A stretch of DNA of 64,000 bases from the NCBI RefSeq assembly GCF_007827795.1, contig NZ_VITI01000001.1, positions 310,001 to 374,000 on the forward strand. The letters run 5' to 3'. The stretch's first letter is position 1. Every line of letters begins with the position of its first letter. The notes beneath the pieces are model-generated. The model did not search any database and was not told the origin of the DNA. It saw only the letters and a list, made by a program, of their open reading frames with translations. The DNA is from Azospirillum brasilense (GTDB lineage: Bacteria > Pseudomonadota > Alphaproteobacteria > Azospirillales > Azospirillaceae). Made by a program: the position numbers and the translations under genes. Of this stretch, positions 8,937-19,106 are shown piece after piece.

Positions 8937-9105
8937 TGACGCACGGCTGAAGATAATGCGCAGCTGATAAGAAACCTGCGATGGCGTCATGGCGAAGCCC
9001 CCATGACGCCACATTCTTTTCACAAATTGCTTCCTCACGGACTCCGCAACAACTCCGTTCTTCCGGCCGATCAGGACCGACGAACCAGGAAAGGAAACAA
9101 GCGCC

Positions 9106-10332
<1,227 letters not shown>

Positions 10333-10354
10333 GATCAGCAGCGCACAAACGAAA

Positions 10355-10380
10355 AGAGGGGGCCTTGCGGCCCCCTCTTC
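10355..10380. terminator. Bidirectional terminator between nhaA and aspC
   Basis: AGAGGGGGCC (10355-10364) pairs with GGCCCCCTCT (10369-10378) across TTGC. TTCCTTTT follows on the plus strand and TTTTCG on the minus strand, so it can end both convergent transcripts. Confidence 0.85.
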
Positions 10381-10407
10381 CTTTTCCGTCGGTCGCAACC
10401 GCCGGAG

Positions 10408-11739
<1,332 letters not shown>

Positions 11740-11911
11740 TTATTGCTCTTGCAAGCCGATCACTCCCCGAGCAGCGCGGTTTCCCGGCCGGCGGACGCGT
11801 TCTTCGTCCCCAAAGCCGCTTGCTGCACCGCAAAGGCCCGGCTTGACAGCCCGCGCCGCGGACGGGGTATCTTACCTCTTTCTAATCAATCCCATCATCC
11901 GGAGGATCTTC

Positions 11912-12340
11912 ATGCTCACCCGCGTCACGCTGGCCGCCACGGCCGCCCTGCTCCTCGTCGGCGGCACGGCGATGGCCCAGGATTCGATCAAGGCGCGCAA
12001 GGACGGTTTCCAGACCAGCAAGAACGCGATGGCCGAGATCAAGGACCTGCTGGGGAGTGACAAGGTCGCCCAGGTCGGCCCGGCCGCCCAGCGCATGAGC
12101 GCCTTCGCCACCCAGATCCCCACCCTGTTCCCGGCGGGCAGCGACAAGGGCGACACCAAGGCCAAGGGCGACATCTGGGCGAACAACGCCGATTTCACCG
12201 CCAAGGCCCAGGCCTACGAGGCGGCCGCCAAGGGGCTGGAAGCCGCCGCGGCCTCCGGCGACAAGGCCGCCACCGCCAAGCAGTTCGCCGCCGTGGGCGG
12301 CGCCTGCAAGGCCTGCCACGAGCGCTACCGCGCCGACTGA
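11912..12340 (+). CDS. cycP: Cytochrome c' (periplasmic)
   Basis: 142 residues with a signal peptide (L-A-A-T-A-A-L-L-L-V-G-G-T-A-M-A, cleavage after AMA) and one heme-c motif C-K-A-C-H near the C-terminus, the position used by cytochromes c'. These four-helix heme proteins bind nitric oxide and protect against it. Helical spacing A-E-I-K-D-L and A-F-A-T-Q-I-P-T-L-F-P-A-G fits the family. GGAGG precedes the ATG. The cytochrome b561 gene is convergent immediately downstream, so the two are neighbours but not one operon. Confidence 0.92.
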   Translation: MLTRVTLAATAALLLVGGTAMAQDSIKARKDGFQTSKNAMAEIKDLLGSDKVAQVGPAAQRMSAFATQIPTLFPAGSDKGDTKAKGDIWANNADFTAKAQAYEAAAKGLEAAAASGDKAATAKQFAAVGGACKACHERYRAD

Positions 12341-12362
12341 TCCGGCTGGTTCGCAAGCAAGT

Positions 12363-12387
12363 CCTTCCCCGCCGGTTGCGGGGAAGG
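12363..12387. terminator. Hairpin between cytochrome c' and b561 genes
   Basis: CCTTCCCCGC (12363-12372) pairs perfectly with GCGGGGAAGG (12378-12387). There is no T-tract on either side, so termination is probable from position only. Confidence 0.5.
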
Positions 12388-12403
12388 GCCCTTGCGGCGA
12401 GCC

Positions 12404-13111
12404 TCAGCCCGCCTGCACCACCGCCGCCACCAGCCCCGCTGCCGCGGCCAGCACCGCCAGGGCCAGAGTGGCCGGACGGCGCTTCGGCGATTCGACCGGC
12501 GCACCCGCCGGGATCGCCTTCCGCCCCGTGACCATCGGGCGGATCAGATTGTCCCGCTTGACCAGCAGATAGGCCAGCACGGCCAGCACATGCACGCCGA
12601 TCAGGATCAGGATTCCGTCGGCCAGGATGCGGTGCAGCGTGCTGAAACCCGCCACCACGGCCCCCGACGCCAGCGCCACCAGCGGCCCGTCCACCAGGAT
12701 GTCGTCGGAGGTGAAGAGGCCGGCCACCGCCTGGAGCGTCAGCGCCCCCAGCAGAGCCAGCACCATCAGCCCGCCCATCGGGTTGTGCCCGACGACCGGC
12801 GCGGGTTCCTTGCCGCCGCGCCCGGCGCGGAGCATCCCGCAGGCGTAGGCGAGGACGGCGCGCGGACCCTTCACGAAGTGGCTGAAGCGCGCCGTCTGGC
12901 TGCCGATCAGCCCCCAGACGAGCCGGAACAGCAGGAGCGCCAGGATCGCCTCCCCCGCCAGCATATGGATGGTCATGCGGTCGGTCTTGGCGGAGACCAC
13001 CGCGACCGTCACCAGAAGGACCAGGCTCCAATGAAACAGGCGTGTCGGCAAGTCCCAGACCGCCACGTCGCGCTGGGCCTTCGTCCGATTTGTGGTATTA
13101 CCAACAACCAT
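12404..13111 (-). CDS. Cytochrome b561-type membrane protein
   Basis: 235 residues with about five hydrophobic segments. It begins with the family-typical V-W-D-L-P-T-R-L-F-H-W-S, whose histidine is a heme ligand. Further candidate heme histidines are in M-T-I-H-M-L-A-G-E, F-S-T-L-H-R-I-L and L-I-G-V-H-V-L-A-V-L. The family moves electrons from quinols or substrates to periplasmic c-type cytochromes, so the adjacent cytochrome c' is a plausible partner. The C-terminus has an extra hydrophobic segment. GAGGGG precedes the ATG. Confidence 0.88.
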   Translation of the reverse strand: MVVGNTTNRTKAQRDVAVWDLPTRLFHWSLVLLVTVAVVSAKTDRMTIHMLAGEAILALLLFRLVWGLIGSQTARFSHFVKGPRAVLAYACGMLRAGRGGKEPAPVVGHNPMGGLMVLALLGALTLQAVAGLFTSDDILVDGPLVALASGAVVAGFSTLHRILADGILILIGVHVLAVLAYLLVKRDNLIRPMVTGRKAIPAGAPVESPKRRPATLALAVLAAAAGLVAAVVQAG

Positions 13112-13322
13112 GAATCACCCCTCGCTTCTTCTGTTCTTCCCTGGACTATGCCCCAAGGCGGTGCCTTTTGCCCAGCTTTCGGAAAAAAAGCGACGATTGG
13201 GGGTGAAGGTGACGGCGCAGCACTGTCATTGCACTTGAAGAAGCGGGCGGACGACGGATATGACGTACTCAAAAATCAGGCCAACTCCGTCCCAACCCCA
13301 TCCAAGCAAGGATGCCCGCGTC

Positions 13323-13562
13323 ATGCCCGACAAACAGCTTCTCCACCTCGTCTTCGGCGGTGAACTCGTCCGTCCCGATTCCGATCAGTTCGTCGATCCG
13401 ACGAAGGTCCACATCGTCGGCATCTTCCCCAACTACGACGAGGCGTACAAGGCGTGGCGCGGCGCCACCGGGATGACCATCGACGACGCCCACACCCGCT
13501 ATTTCATCGTGCATCTGCACCGGCTGCTCGATCCGTCGGCGGACGGGCACAAGCACGATTGA
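13323..13562 (+). CDS. DUF4170 family protein
   Basis: 79 residues, soluble. M-P-D-K-Q-L-L-H-L-V-F-G-G-E-L, V-G-I-F-P-N-Y, A-Y-K-A-W-R-G-A and Y-F-I-V-H-L-H-R-L-L are the conserved blocks of this small alphaproteobacterial family of unknown function. The start at 13323 matches the family's usual N-terminus; an in-frame ATG at 13260 would add 21 unlike residues. AAGG lies 11 bases before the chosen ATG. No operon partner is evident. Confidence 0.8.
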   Translation: MPDKQLLHLVFGGELVRPDSDQFVDPTKVHIVGIFPNYDEAYKAWRGATGMTIDDAHTRYFIVHLHRLLDPSADGHKHD

Positions 13563-13624
13563 CGCACGGCGGATACCGGCGGCGCGGGGAACCCTCCGCG
13601 CCGCCGGTGCGTTGAGGACCACCG

Positions 13625-14140
13625 ATGGCGGTCTTCTTCACCAGCGACACGCATTTCGGCCACGCCGGCGCGCTCAGCCGCTTCCGCCGCCCCTTCGCCT
13701 CGGTCGCGGAGATGGACGAGGCCATGGCGGCCAACTGGAACGCCACGGTCGGCCCGGACGACGCGGTCTGGCACCTCGGCGACTTCGCCCTGCACCGCAA
13801 GCCGGACGCCATGGCGGCGCTTCTGGAGCGTCTGCACGGCACCAAACACCTGATCACCGGCAACAACGACGGTCCCGCCACCTTGGCCCTGCCCGGCTGG
13901 GCGAGCGTCCAGCCCTACGCGGAGCTTCTGCTGGGCGAGCGGCGGCTGGTCCTGTGCCATTACGCCTTCCGCACCTGGAACGGCATGTACAAGGGCGCCC
14001 TGAACCTGCACGGCCACAGCCACGGCCAGCTGAAGGGCATGCCCCGGCAGTTCGACGCGGGCGTGGATGTGTGGGATTTCCGCCCGGTCACCGTCGAAGA
14101 GATTCTCGCCTCACGGCGTCGGACGAAGACGCGGAAATAG
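13625..14140 (+). CDS. Calcineurin-like metallophosphoesterase
   Basis: 171 residues. The metal-binding motifs appear in order: S-D-T-H-F-G-H (DxH), H-L-G-D-F-A (GD), I-T-G-N-N-D (GNxD; the usual GNHD has N for H here), L-C-H-Y-A-F, and H-G-H-S-H-G. Small proteins of this type are phosphodiesterases or phosphatases of diverse and often unknown substrate. GAGGA upstream of the ATG supports the start. It is convergent with the protease gene 21 bases later. Confidence 0.88.
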   Translation: MAVFFTSDTHFGHAGALSRFRRPFASVAEMDEAMAANWNATVGPDDAVWHLGDFALHRKPDAMAALLERLHGTKHLITGNNDGPATLALPGWASVQPYAELLLGERRLVLCHYAFRTWNGMYKGALNLHGHSHGQLKGMPRQFDAGVDVWDFRPVTVEEILASRRRTKTRK

Positions 14141-14161
14141 GCCGCGCGCCGCGGTTTCCGG

Positions 14162-15229
14162 TCACGGGCAGGCGCGCGAATCCACCGATGGCGTGGCGCC
14201 GTGCCGCTTCAGGAAGGCGAGCAGATCGTCGGTCGGCTGCGCGAAGCTGATCCGACCGGACTGCTGCTTGTCCACCGCGATGAAGGTGTTCATCCCGATC
14301 ACCCGGCCGCAGGCGTCCACCAGCGGCCCGCCCGAGTTGCCTTGAAGGATGGAGGCGGTGTGCACGATGGCCGTGCCGCCGCTGGGAAGCTGCTGGATCG
14401 CCTGGACGGCGCCCTGCGTGACGTTCAGATCGGGAGCGGCCCGCGGGTCGCCGCCGATCAGCCGGCGGAACCCCTCGTCGTTCAGCACGGTCAGGCCGGG
14501 ATAGCCGGCGGCGGTGACCCCGGCCAGCTTCCCGAAGCTGGAGGTCAACGGCAGCACCCCGGCCGCCGCCCCGTCGTCCAGACGGACCAGAGCGAAGTCG
14601 GTGGCCCCCACCGGCCCTTGGGAGGAGGCGCCGATCACCGTGCCCTGCCGAACCTGCCCCAGGCTGCGGCTGGCGACGAAGACCCGTCCGTCCTTGGCGC
14701 TCTCCACCGCGTGACGGTTGGTGACCAGCCGCGTCTCGTCGATGAAGAAGCCGGTGGCGATGCTGTCCTCCGCCACCACCAGAACGGTCGCACGCTCCAG
14801 CAGGCCAAGCAGCTCCGGCGCCGCCAGCTTCGCCGCCTCGCCGCCGGACGGCGGGGTTGGAGGCGAGGTTGGAGGTGGGGGCGGAACCTCGGCCCCGGCG
14901 ATGGCCGGCGCCTGCGGAGCCGGCGTTCCGGCGCGCCGAACGGTTCCCGGAGGGCAGGCCAACGGCGAAGGCTCGCGGCCCAGCCGGGCGATCTCGGCCT
15001 CCAGGGAGCGGTTGAGTTCCTCCAACTGGCGCGCGCGCGCCGCGAACGCCGGGTCCGGCGTGGGTGCCGCGACGACGGGGGCGGGCACCGCCACCTCCGC
15101 CGGCTTGCGGAGCAGCAGGTAAGCCGCGAGCAACAGAACGAGGACGAGCAAAATCAAGGTGGTTGCGAGCCACAAGCGCCGGGCGGGTATTCCGGAGCCG
15201 GCCTCCCGACCCGCGACACTCTCCGACAT
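14162..15229 (-). CDS. Membrane-anchored trypsin-like serine protease of the Srf locus
   Basis: 355 residues. Residues about 17-41 form one membrane span after a basic start (P-A-R-R-L-W), so the rest faces the periplasm. A short coiled coil (L-E-E-L-N-R-S-L-E-A-E-I-A-R-L) and a proline-rich linker lead to a chymotrypsin-fold domain. The catalytic triad is visible: His in V-T-N-R-H-A-V-E, Asp in G-A-T-D-F-A-L-V-R, and Ser in L-Q-G-N-S-G-G-P-L-V-D. No PDZ domain follows, unlike DegP. The coiled-coil stretch resembles one in the adjacent vWA protein (L-A-E-L-N-R-S-R-A-E-E). It diverges from the srf run across a shared promoter region, so co-regulation is likely. Substrate unknown. Confidence 0.88.
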   Translation of the reverse strand: MSESVAGREAGSGIPARRLWLATTLILLVLVLLLAAYLLLRKPAEVAVPAPVVAAPTPDPAFAARARQLEELNRSLEAEIARLGREPSPLACPPGTVRRAGTPAPQAPAIAGAEVPPPPPTSPPTPPSGGEAAKLAAPELLGLLERATVLVVAEDSIATGFFIDETRLVTNRHAVESAKDGRVFVASRSLGQVRQGTVIGASSQGPVGATDFALVRLDDGAAAGVLPLTSSFGKLAGVTAAGYPGLTVLNDEGFRRLIGGDPRAAPDLNVTQGAVQAIQQLPSGGTAIVHTASILQGNSGGPLVDACGRVIGMNTFIAVDKQQSGRISFAQPTDDLLAFLKRHGATPSVDSRACP

Positions 15230-15301
15230 GACCTCGTCCCTCCGCACACCCCCCACGATTCTTATCAAACGCTCTGATTGATTAGCAAGGCAAAGGTTCG
15301 T

Positions 15302-15330
15302 TTGTAACGCGCGAAATGCAGACCTATACT
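15302..15330 (+). promoter_or_regulatory. Predicted sigma-70 promoter of the srf run
   Basis: TTGTAA, a 17-base spacer, then TATACT: five of six matches to the -35 box by shape TTGnnA and a near-consensus -10. It ends 47 bases before the first ATG of the plus-strand run. Confidence 0.65.
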
Positions 15331-15377
15331 TCGCGCTCCCGAACAACAGCCTCACCCAGAATGCGCGGTTGACGGCC

Positions 15378-17573
15378 ATGGCCGATACACGGATCACCAC
15401 CACGGACTCTTCCGGCACCCGCCGGTTGGGCCTGCATGGACAACTCGCGGTGTCCATGCATCGGCAGCTGGCAACCATCCTCGGCAACCGGCTGGGACCG
15501 CGGCACGCCCGCTATTTCGCCCGCCCGGCGCTCAACCCCAGCGGCGGCCGGATCGACTGGTACGCGCCGCTGGCCGGGACCGCCCGTCCGCTGACCGCCC
15601 TGCCGGCCGAGGATGCGGAGCGGCTGGCCGCGCAGGCCCGGCAGATCGAATCGGACATCGCCCAGCTCGCCGCCAAGCTGAAGGGCGAGGGCCAGTCCGC
15701 CGAGCTGGTGGGCCGCATGCTGGAACTGGCGCTGGTCACCCCCGGCCAGCCGCTTCCCCATCTCTACGAGGTCGGCGGCCAGCCGGTGCTGACCCTGTGG
15801 GGGCACGAGGCCGAAGGAGCGGCGGGGCTGCGCGACGCGACCGCGCCGTCCGGCCCCACCCCCGCCACCCCGTCCGCTGCGGAGTTTACGGGAGCACCGT
15901 CCGGGCGGCCGGACTCCCCCACGGCCCCGGCGCCCGACTCCGCCGGGACACGGATCACCAGCACGGGCTCATCCGGCACCCGCCGGCTGGGGCTTCCGGG
16001 GGAACCGGCGGTGTCCATGCACCGGCAGCTGGCGACCATCCTCGGCAACCGGCTGGGGCCGCGGCACGCCCGCTACTTCGCCCGCCCGCTGCTCAGCCCG
16101 GACGGCGGCCGGATCGACTGGCACGCGCCGCTGGCCGGGACCGTCCGTCCGCTGACCGCCCTGCCGGCCGAGGACGCGGAGCGGCTGGCCGCACAGGCCC
16201 GGCAGATCGAATCGGACATCGCCCAGCTCGCCGCCAAGCTGAAGGCCGAGGGCCAGCCCGACGAGCGGATGGGCCGGGTTCTGGAACAGGCTCTGGCCAC
16301 CCCCGGCCCGTCGCGCGCCCATCTCTACGAGGTCGGCGGTCAGCCCGTGCTGACCCAATGGGGGCACGAGGCCGAGGGAGCGCCGAGGCCGGGCGGCGCA
16401 GGCGCGCCATCCTCCATCCCGGAATCCGGCACGGAGTCCGCAAGGCCACGGTCCGTCGACGCGGCGGCTTCAACGGTCTTGCCGGCCGCCGAAGTCGGGG
16501 CGCTTGGCGCCACCACGGGCGCCCCGGCCCGGCGGACGCTCCGGGGCTGGCTGACATGGCTGCTGCCGCTGCTGCTGGCGCTGTTGCTGCTGTTCCTGCT
16601 GCTGCGGGCGTGCGAGCCGCTGCCTCCGGTGGCGGTCGAGATCCCCGGAGCCGTGCCGGCCGCACCCGTTGGCAACAGCGACGCCCTCGCCACCCTGGAG
16701 AGCGAGGAGCAGGCCCTGCGCGCCAGACTGGCCGAACTGAACCGCTCCCGTGCGGAGGAACTGGCGCAGTGCGGACCGATCCCGCCATTGGTCCCGCCGG
16801 CGGCCCAGCCGCCTGAACCGGTCCCGCCGACCCTGCCGCCACGGGCGGAGCTGTCGCCTCCCCCCGCCGCACCCGCGCCCGGACCGACGTCGCCCGACGT
16901 CGCACCATCCGCGCCGCCCCCGCCGAAGCCGAAGGCGCAGTCCGTGCAGGCGCCGCCCGCCGAGACGAAGCCGCAGCCGAAGAGCTGCAATCCCACCTTC
17001 GCCCCCGGCGACGAGCCGGAGGTCGTGCTGATCGTCGACGGTTCGAAAAGCATGGACGAGCGCCATCTCGGCCCGCAGACCCGGATGGATATGGCGCGGC
17101 GCTCCATCGAGCACATGGTGCGGGGCCTGCCGAAGCCGGTCGAGGTCGCCCTCGTCGAGTTCACCACCTGCACCGACGTGCGGCGCGACAAGTTCTATTC
17201 CGCACCGGAGCGCGACGCCCTGGTGCGTGAGGTGCAGCGGCTGACCCCGACCGGCGGCACGCCGCTCGCCCGCAGCCTGGAGCGCGCCGGCAACATCGTG
17301 TCCAGCGACGCCGAAGCGACCATCATCGTGGTCAGCGACGGCGACGACACGTGCCATGGCGATCCCTGCGCGGCCGCCCGCGCCATCAAGGCGCGCAAGC
17401 CGCGCGTGACCATCAACGTGATCGACCTCTCCGACCAAAGCGGACGCGCGACCGTCCAGTGCATCGCCAAAGCCACAGGCGGCAAGGTGCTGTCGCCCAA
17501 TTCGGGCGCCGACATGCTGCAGAAGATGCAGCAGGCCACGCGCCAGCCCGACATCCGTCAATGCGGTCCCTAA
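15378..17573 (+). CDS. Transmembrane vWA protein with two SrfA-like N-terminal modules
   Basis: 731 residues. Two near-identical modules (about residues 27-146 and 214-333) each start M-H-R-Q-L-A-T-I-L-G-N and end with H-L-Y-E-V-G-G-Q-P-V-L-T. A basic segment and a membrane span follow at about 392-409, then a short coiled coil, a proline-rich linker and a C-terminal von Willebrand factor A domain from about 548. The MIDAS metal site is intact: D-G-S-K-S, T-P-T-G-G-T-P-L and V-S-D-G-D-D. Several cysteines suggest a disulfide-bearing periplasmic domain, with the modules in the cytosol. ATG 15378 was chosen over TTG 15369; neither has a good ribosome site. It is the first gene after the promoter. 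vWA domains bind protein partners through metal. Confidence 0.8.
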   Translation: MADTRITTTDSSGTRRLGLHGQLAVSMHRQLATILGNRLGPRHARYFARPALNPSGGRIDWYAPLAGTARPLTALPAEDAERLAAQARQIESDIAQLAAKLKGEGQSAELVGRMLELALVTPGQPLPHLYEVGGQPVLTLWGHEAEGAAGLRDATAPSGPTPATPSAAEFTGAPSGRPDSPTAPAPDSAGTRITSTGSSGTRRLGLPGEPAVSMHRQLATILGNRLGPRHARYFARPLLSPDGGRIDWHAPLAGTVRPLTALPAEDAERLAAQARQIESDIAQLAAKLKAEGQPDERMGRVLEQALATPGPSRAHLYEVGGQPVLTQWGHEAEGAPRPGGAGAPSSIPESGTESARPRSVDAAASTVLPAAEVGALGATTGAPARRTLRGWLTWLLPLLLALLLLFLLLRACEPLPPVAVEIPGAVPAAPVGNSDALATLESEEQALRARLAELNRSRAEELAQCGPIPPLVPPAAQPPEPVPPTLPPRAELSPPPAAPAPGPTSPDVAPSAPPPPKPKAQSVQAPPAETKPQPKSCNPTFAPGDEPEVVLIVDGSKSMDERHLGPQTRMDMARRSIEHMVRGLPKPVEVALVEFTTCTDVRRDKFYSAPERDALVREVQRLTPTGGTPLARSLERAGNIVSSDAEATIIVVSDGDDTCHGDPCAAARAIKARKPRVTINVIDLSDQSGRATVQCIAKATGGKVLSPNSGADMLQKMQQATRQPDIRQCGP
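15390..16378. repeat. Internal direct duplication of about 420 bp
   Basis: Bases about 15390-15815 and 15950-16378 are near-identical at DNA level for long stretches (for example both read CATCCTCGGCAACCGGCTGG). The roughly 135-bp spacer between them encodes a proline-rich linker. High nucleotide identity implies a recent or homogenised duplication. Confidence 0.85.
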
Positions 17574-17577
17574 ACCA

Positions 17578-18999
17578 ATGCAGACCTCCATGCGCACCGG
17601 TCCCCTCCTCGTCGCCGACTCGGTCGACCGCTTCCAGCCGCTGGGCGCCTTCGGGCAACCGGTCTATCTGAGCCACACCCAGCTCAAGGCGGCGGTGCGC
17701 CAGAAGCTGGGTGCGCGCTACGCCAACTATTTCGCGCGGCCGGACCGCGACCCGCAGGGGCGCGCCATCCGCTGGCTGTCCGACGTGCCGGGAACCGCGC
17801 GGCGCTGGCGCGATTTGCCGCAAGGCGAGCAGGTGGCCGCCGCCATGGAGCTGCACGAGATGCGCGGGGCGTTCCAGGGCTACCTGACGGACCTGCGCGG
17901 CCAGCCCGGTTCGTCGCGCGAAGCCGCGGCCTTCGCCAGCCTGCTGGAAAACGCCCTGCTGGTGCCGGACGACGAGCATCTGTACTTCGTGGATGGCCAG
18001 CCGATGGTCAGCTTCTGGGGCTTCCGCCACGGCGAGGGCGCCGGGTTCGACGCGCTGACCGTCGCTCCGGCCATGCCGGCCTCGGCTCCGGTGTCGGTTC
18101 CCCCGCCGGCCTCGGTGGTGACGCCGCCGGTGGCGGGCGCCCGCTGGCCGTGGTGGGCGTGGGCGCTCGGCCTGCTCGCGCTCCTGTTGCTGCTTGGCCT
18201 GCTGCTGTCGCTGTGGCGCGGCTGGTGGCCCTTCGGCCTGTCGCTGCCCGGTCTCCAGGTTCCGGGGATCGAGCGCCCCGCCACCCCGGCGGTGACGCCG
18301 CCGGACGTCGGGTTGCCCGACACCAAGGCCGAGCCGGCCCGGCCCGAGGCGGGCGTGCCGGCGGTCCCGCTGGTGCCGGCGCCGACGCCGACGCTCACCC
18401 CGGCCGTGCCCATCCCGTCGGGTCCGGCGGCCGGAACGCCCGCGACACCGGCTCCGGTGGCACCGGTTCCGGCGGTGCCGAATCCCGGAGCGCCCGAGCC
18501 GTCGGCGGCGCCTCCACCGACAATGACGCCCCCCACGCCGCCGGTACCGGAAGCCCCCGCTCCCATGCCGGTCCCGGTTCCGGAAGTCCCGCCGCGTCCG
18601 CCGGCCGCCGGCGCCGAGCCGCCCGCCCTCGCCATCCCGCCCGAGTCGGAGCGAACCGGCAGCGTCGCCTTCCTGGAAGGCTGGTGGCGCAGCGGCACCG
18701 GGCTGGTGGACCAGAAGGACAAGACGCCGCTCCAGCAGTTCTACCGCTTCGATCAACAGGGCAAGGGCGAGGTCGTGGTCCGCCGCGCCGACGGCGCCGA
18801 ATGCCGGGCCAAGGCTCAGGCGGTGATCGGCGCCACGGGACTCGAAGTGACGGAACTGGGTGACCCCACCTGCCCGGACGGCAGCACCATCGACCGTTCG
18901 CGCACCACCTGCCGCCGTGACGATGCCGGGCGCACCCAATGCTTCGGCGTCAACAGGGACGACAGCCGCTACAGCGTTCCGGTCGAGCGTCTGCGCTAG
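17578..18999 (+). CDS. srfA: SrfA-like transmembrane protein
   Basis: 473 residues, close to the length of SrfA proteins. The N-terminal 150 residues carry the same module as the preceding gene (K-L-G-A-R-Y-A-N-Y-F-A-R-P and H-L-Y-F-V-D-G-Q-P-M-V). One membrane span lies near residues 188-213 (W-P-W-W-A-W-A-L-G-L-L-A-L-L-L-L-L), followed by a long proline-rich linker and a cysteine-bearing C-terminal domain opening with F-L-E-G-W-W-R-S-G-T-G-L. The likely topology is cytosolic module, periplasmic tail. It begins four bases after the previous stop and precedes srfB, the family's usual order. The name rests on position, length and layout rather than a search; the molecular role is unknown. Confidence 0.7.
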   Translation: MQTSMRTGPLLVADSVDRFQPLGAFGQPVYLSHTQLKAAVRQKLGARYANYFARPDRDPQGRAIRWLSDVPGTARRWRDLPQGEQVAAAMELHEMRGAFQGYLTDLRGQPGSSREAAAFASLLENALLVPDDEHLYFVDGQPMVSFWGFRHGEGAGFDALTVAPAMPASAPVSVPPPASVVTPPVAGARWPWWAWALGLLALLLLLGLLLSLWRGWWPFGLSLPGLQVPGIERPATPAVTPPDVGLPDTKAEPARPEAGVPAVPLVPAPTPTLTPAVPIPSGPAAGTPATPAPVAPVPAVPNPGAPEPSAAPPPTMTPPTPPVPEAPAPMPVPVPEVPPRPPAAGAEPPALAIPPESERTGSVAFLEGWWRSGTGLVDQKDKTPLQQFYRFDQQGKGEVVVRRADGAECRAKAQAVIGATGLEVTELGDPTCPDGSTIDRSRTTCRRDDAGRTQCFGVNRDDSRYSVPVERLR

Positions 19000-19106
19000 G
19001 TTTCCGCTCCGCGTGTCCGATACGGCGATCACTCGCGTTGTGCGCGCCCGCGTCTTCCGTCTAATCTACCGGCAAAAGGCTCACGCCGGGTTTTCGAGGT
19101 CTGCGC

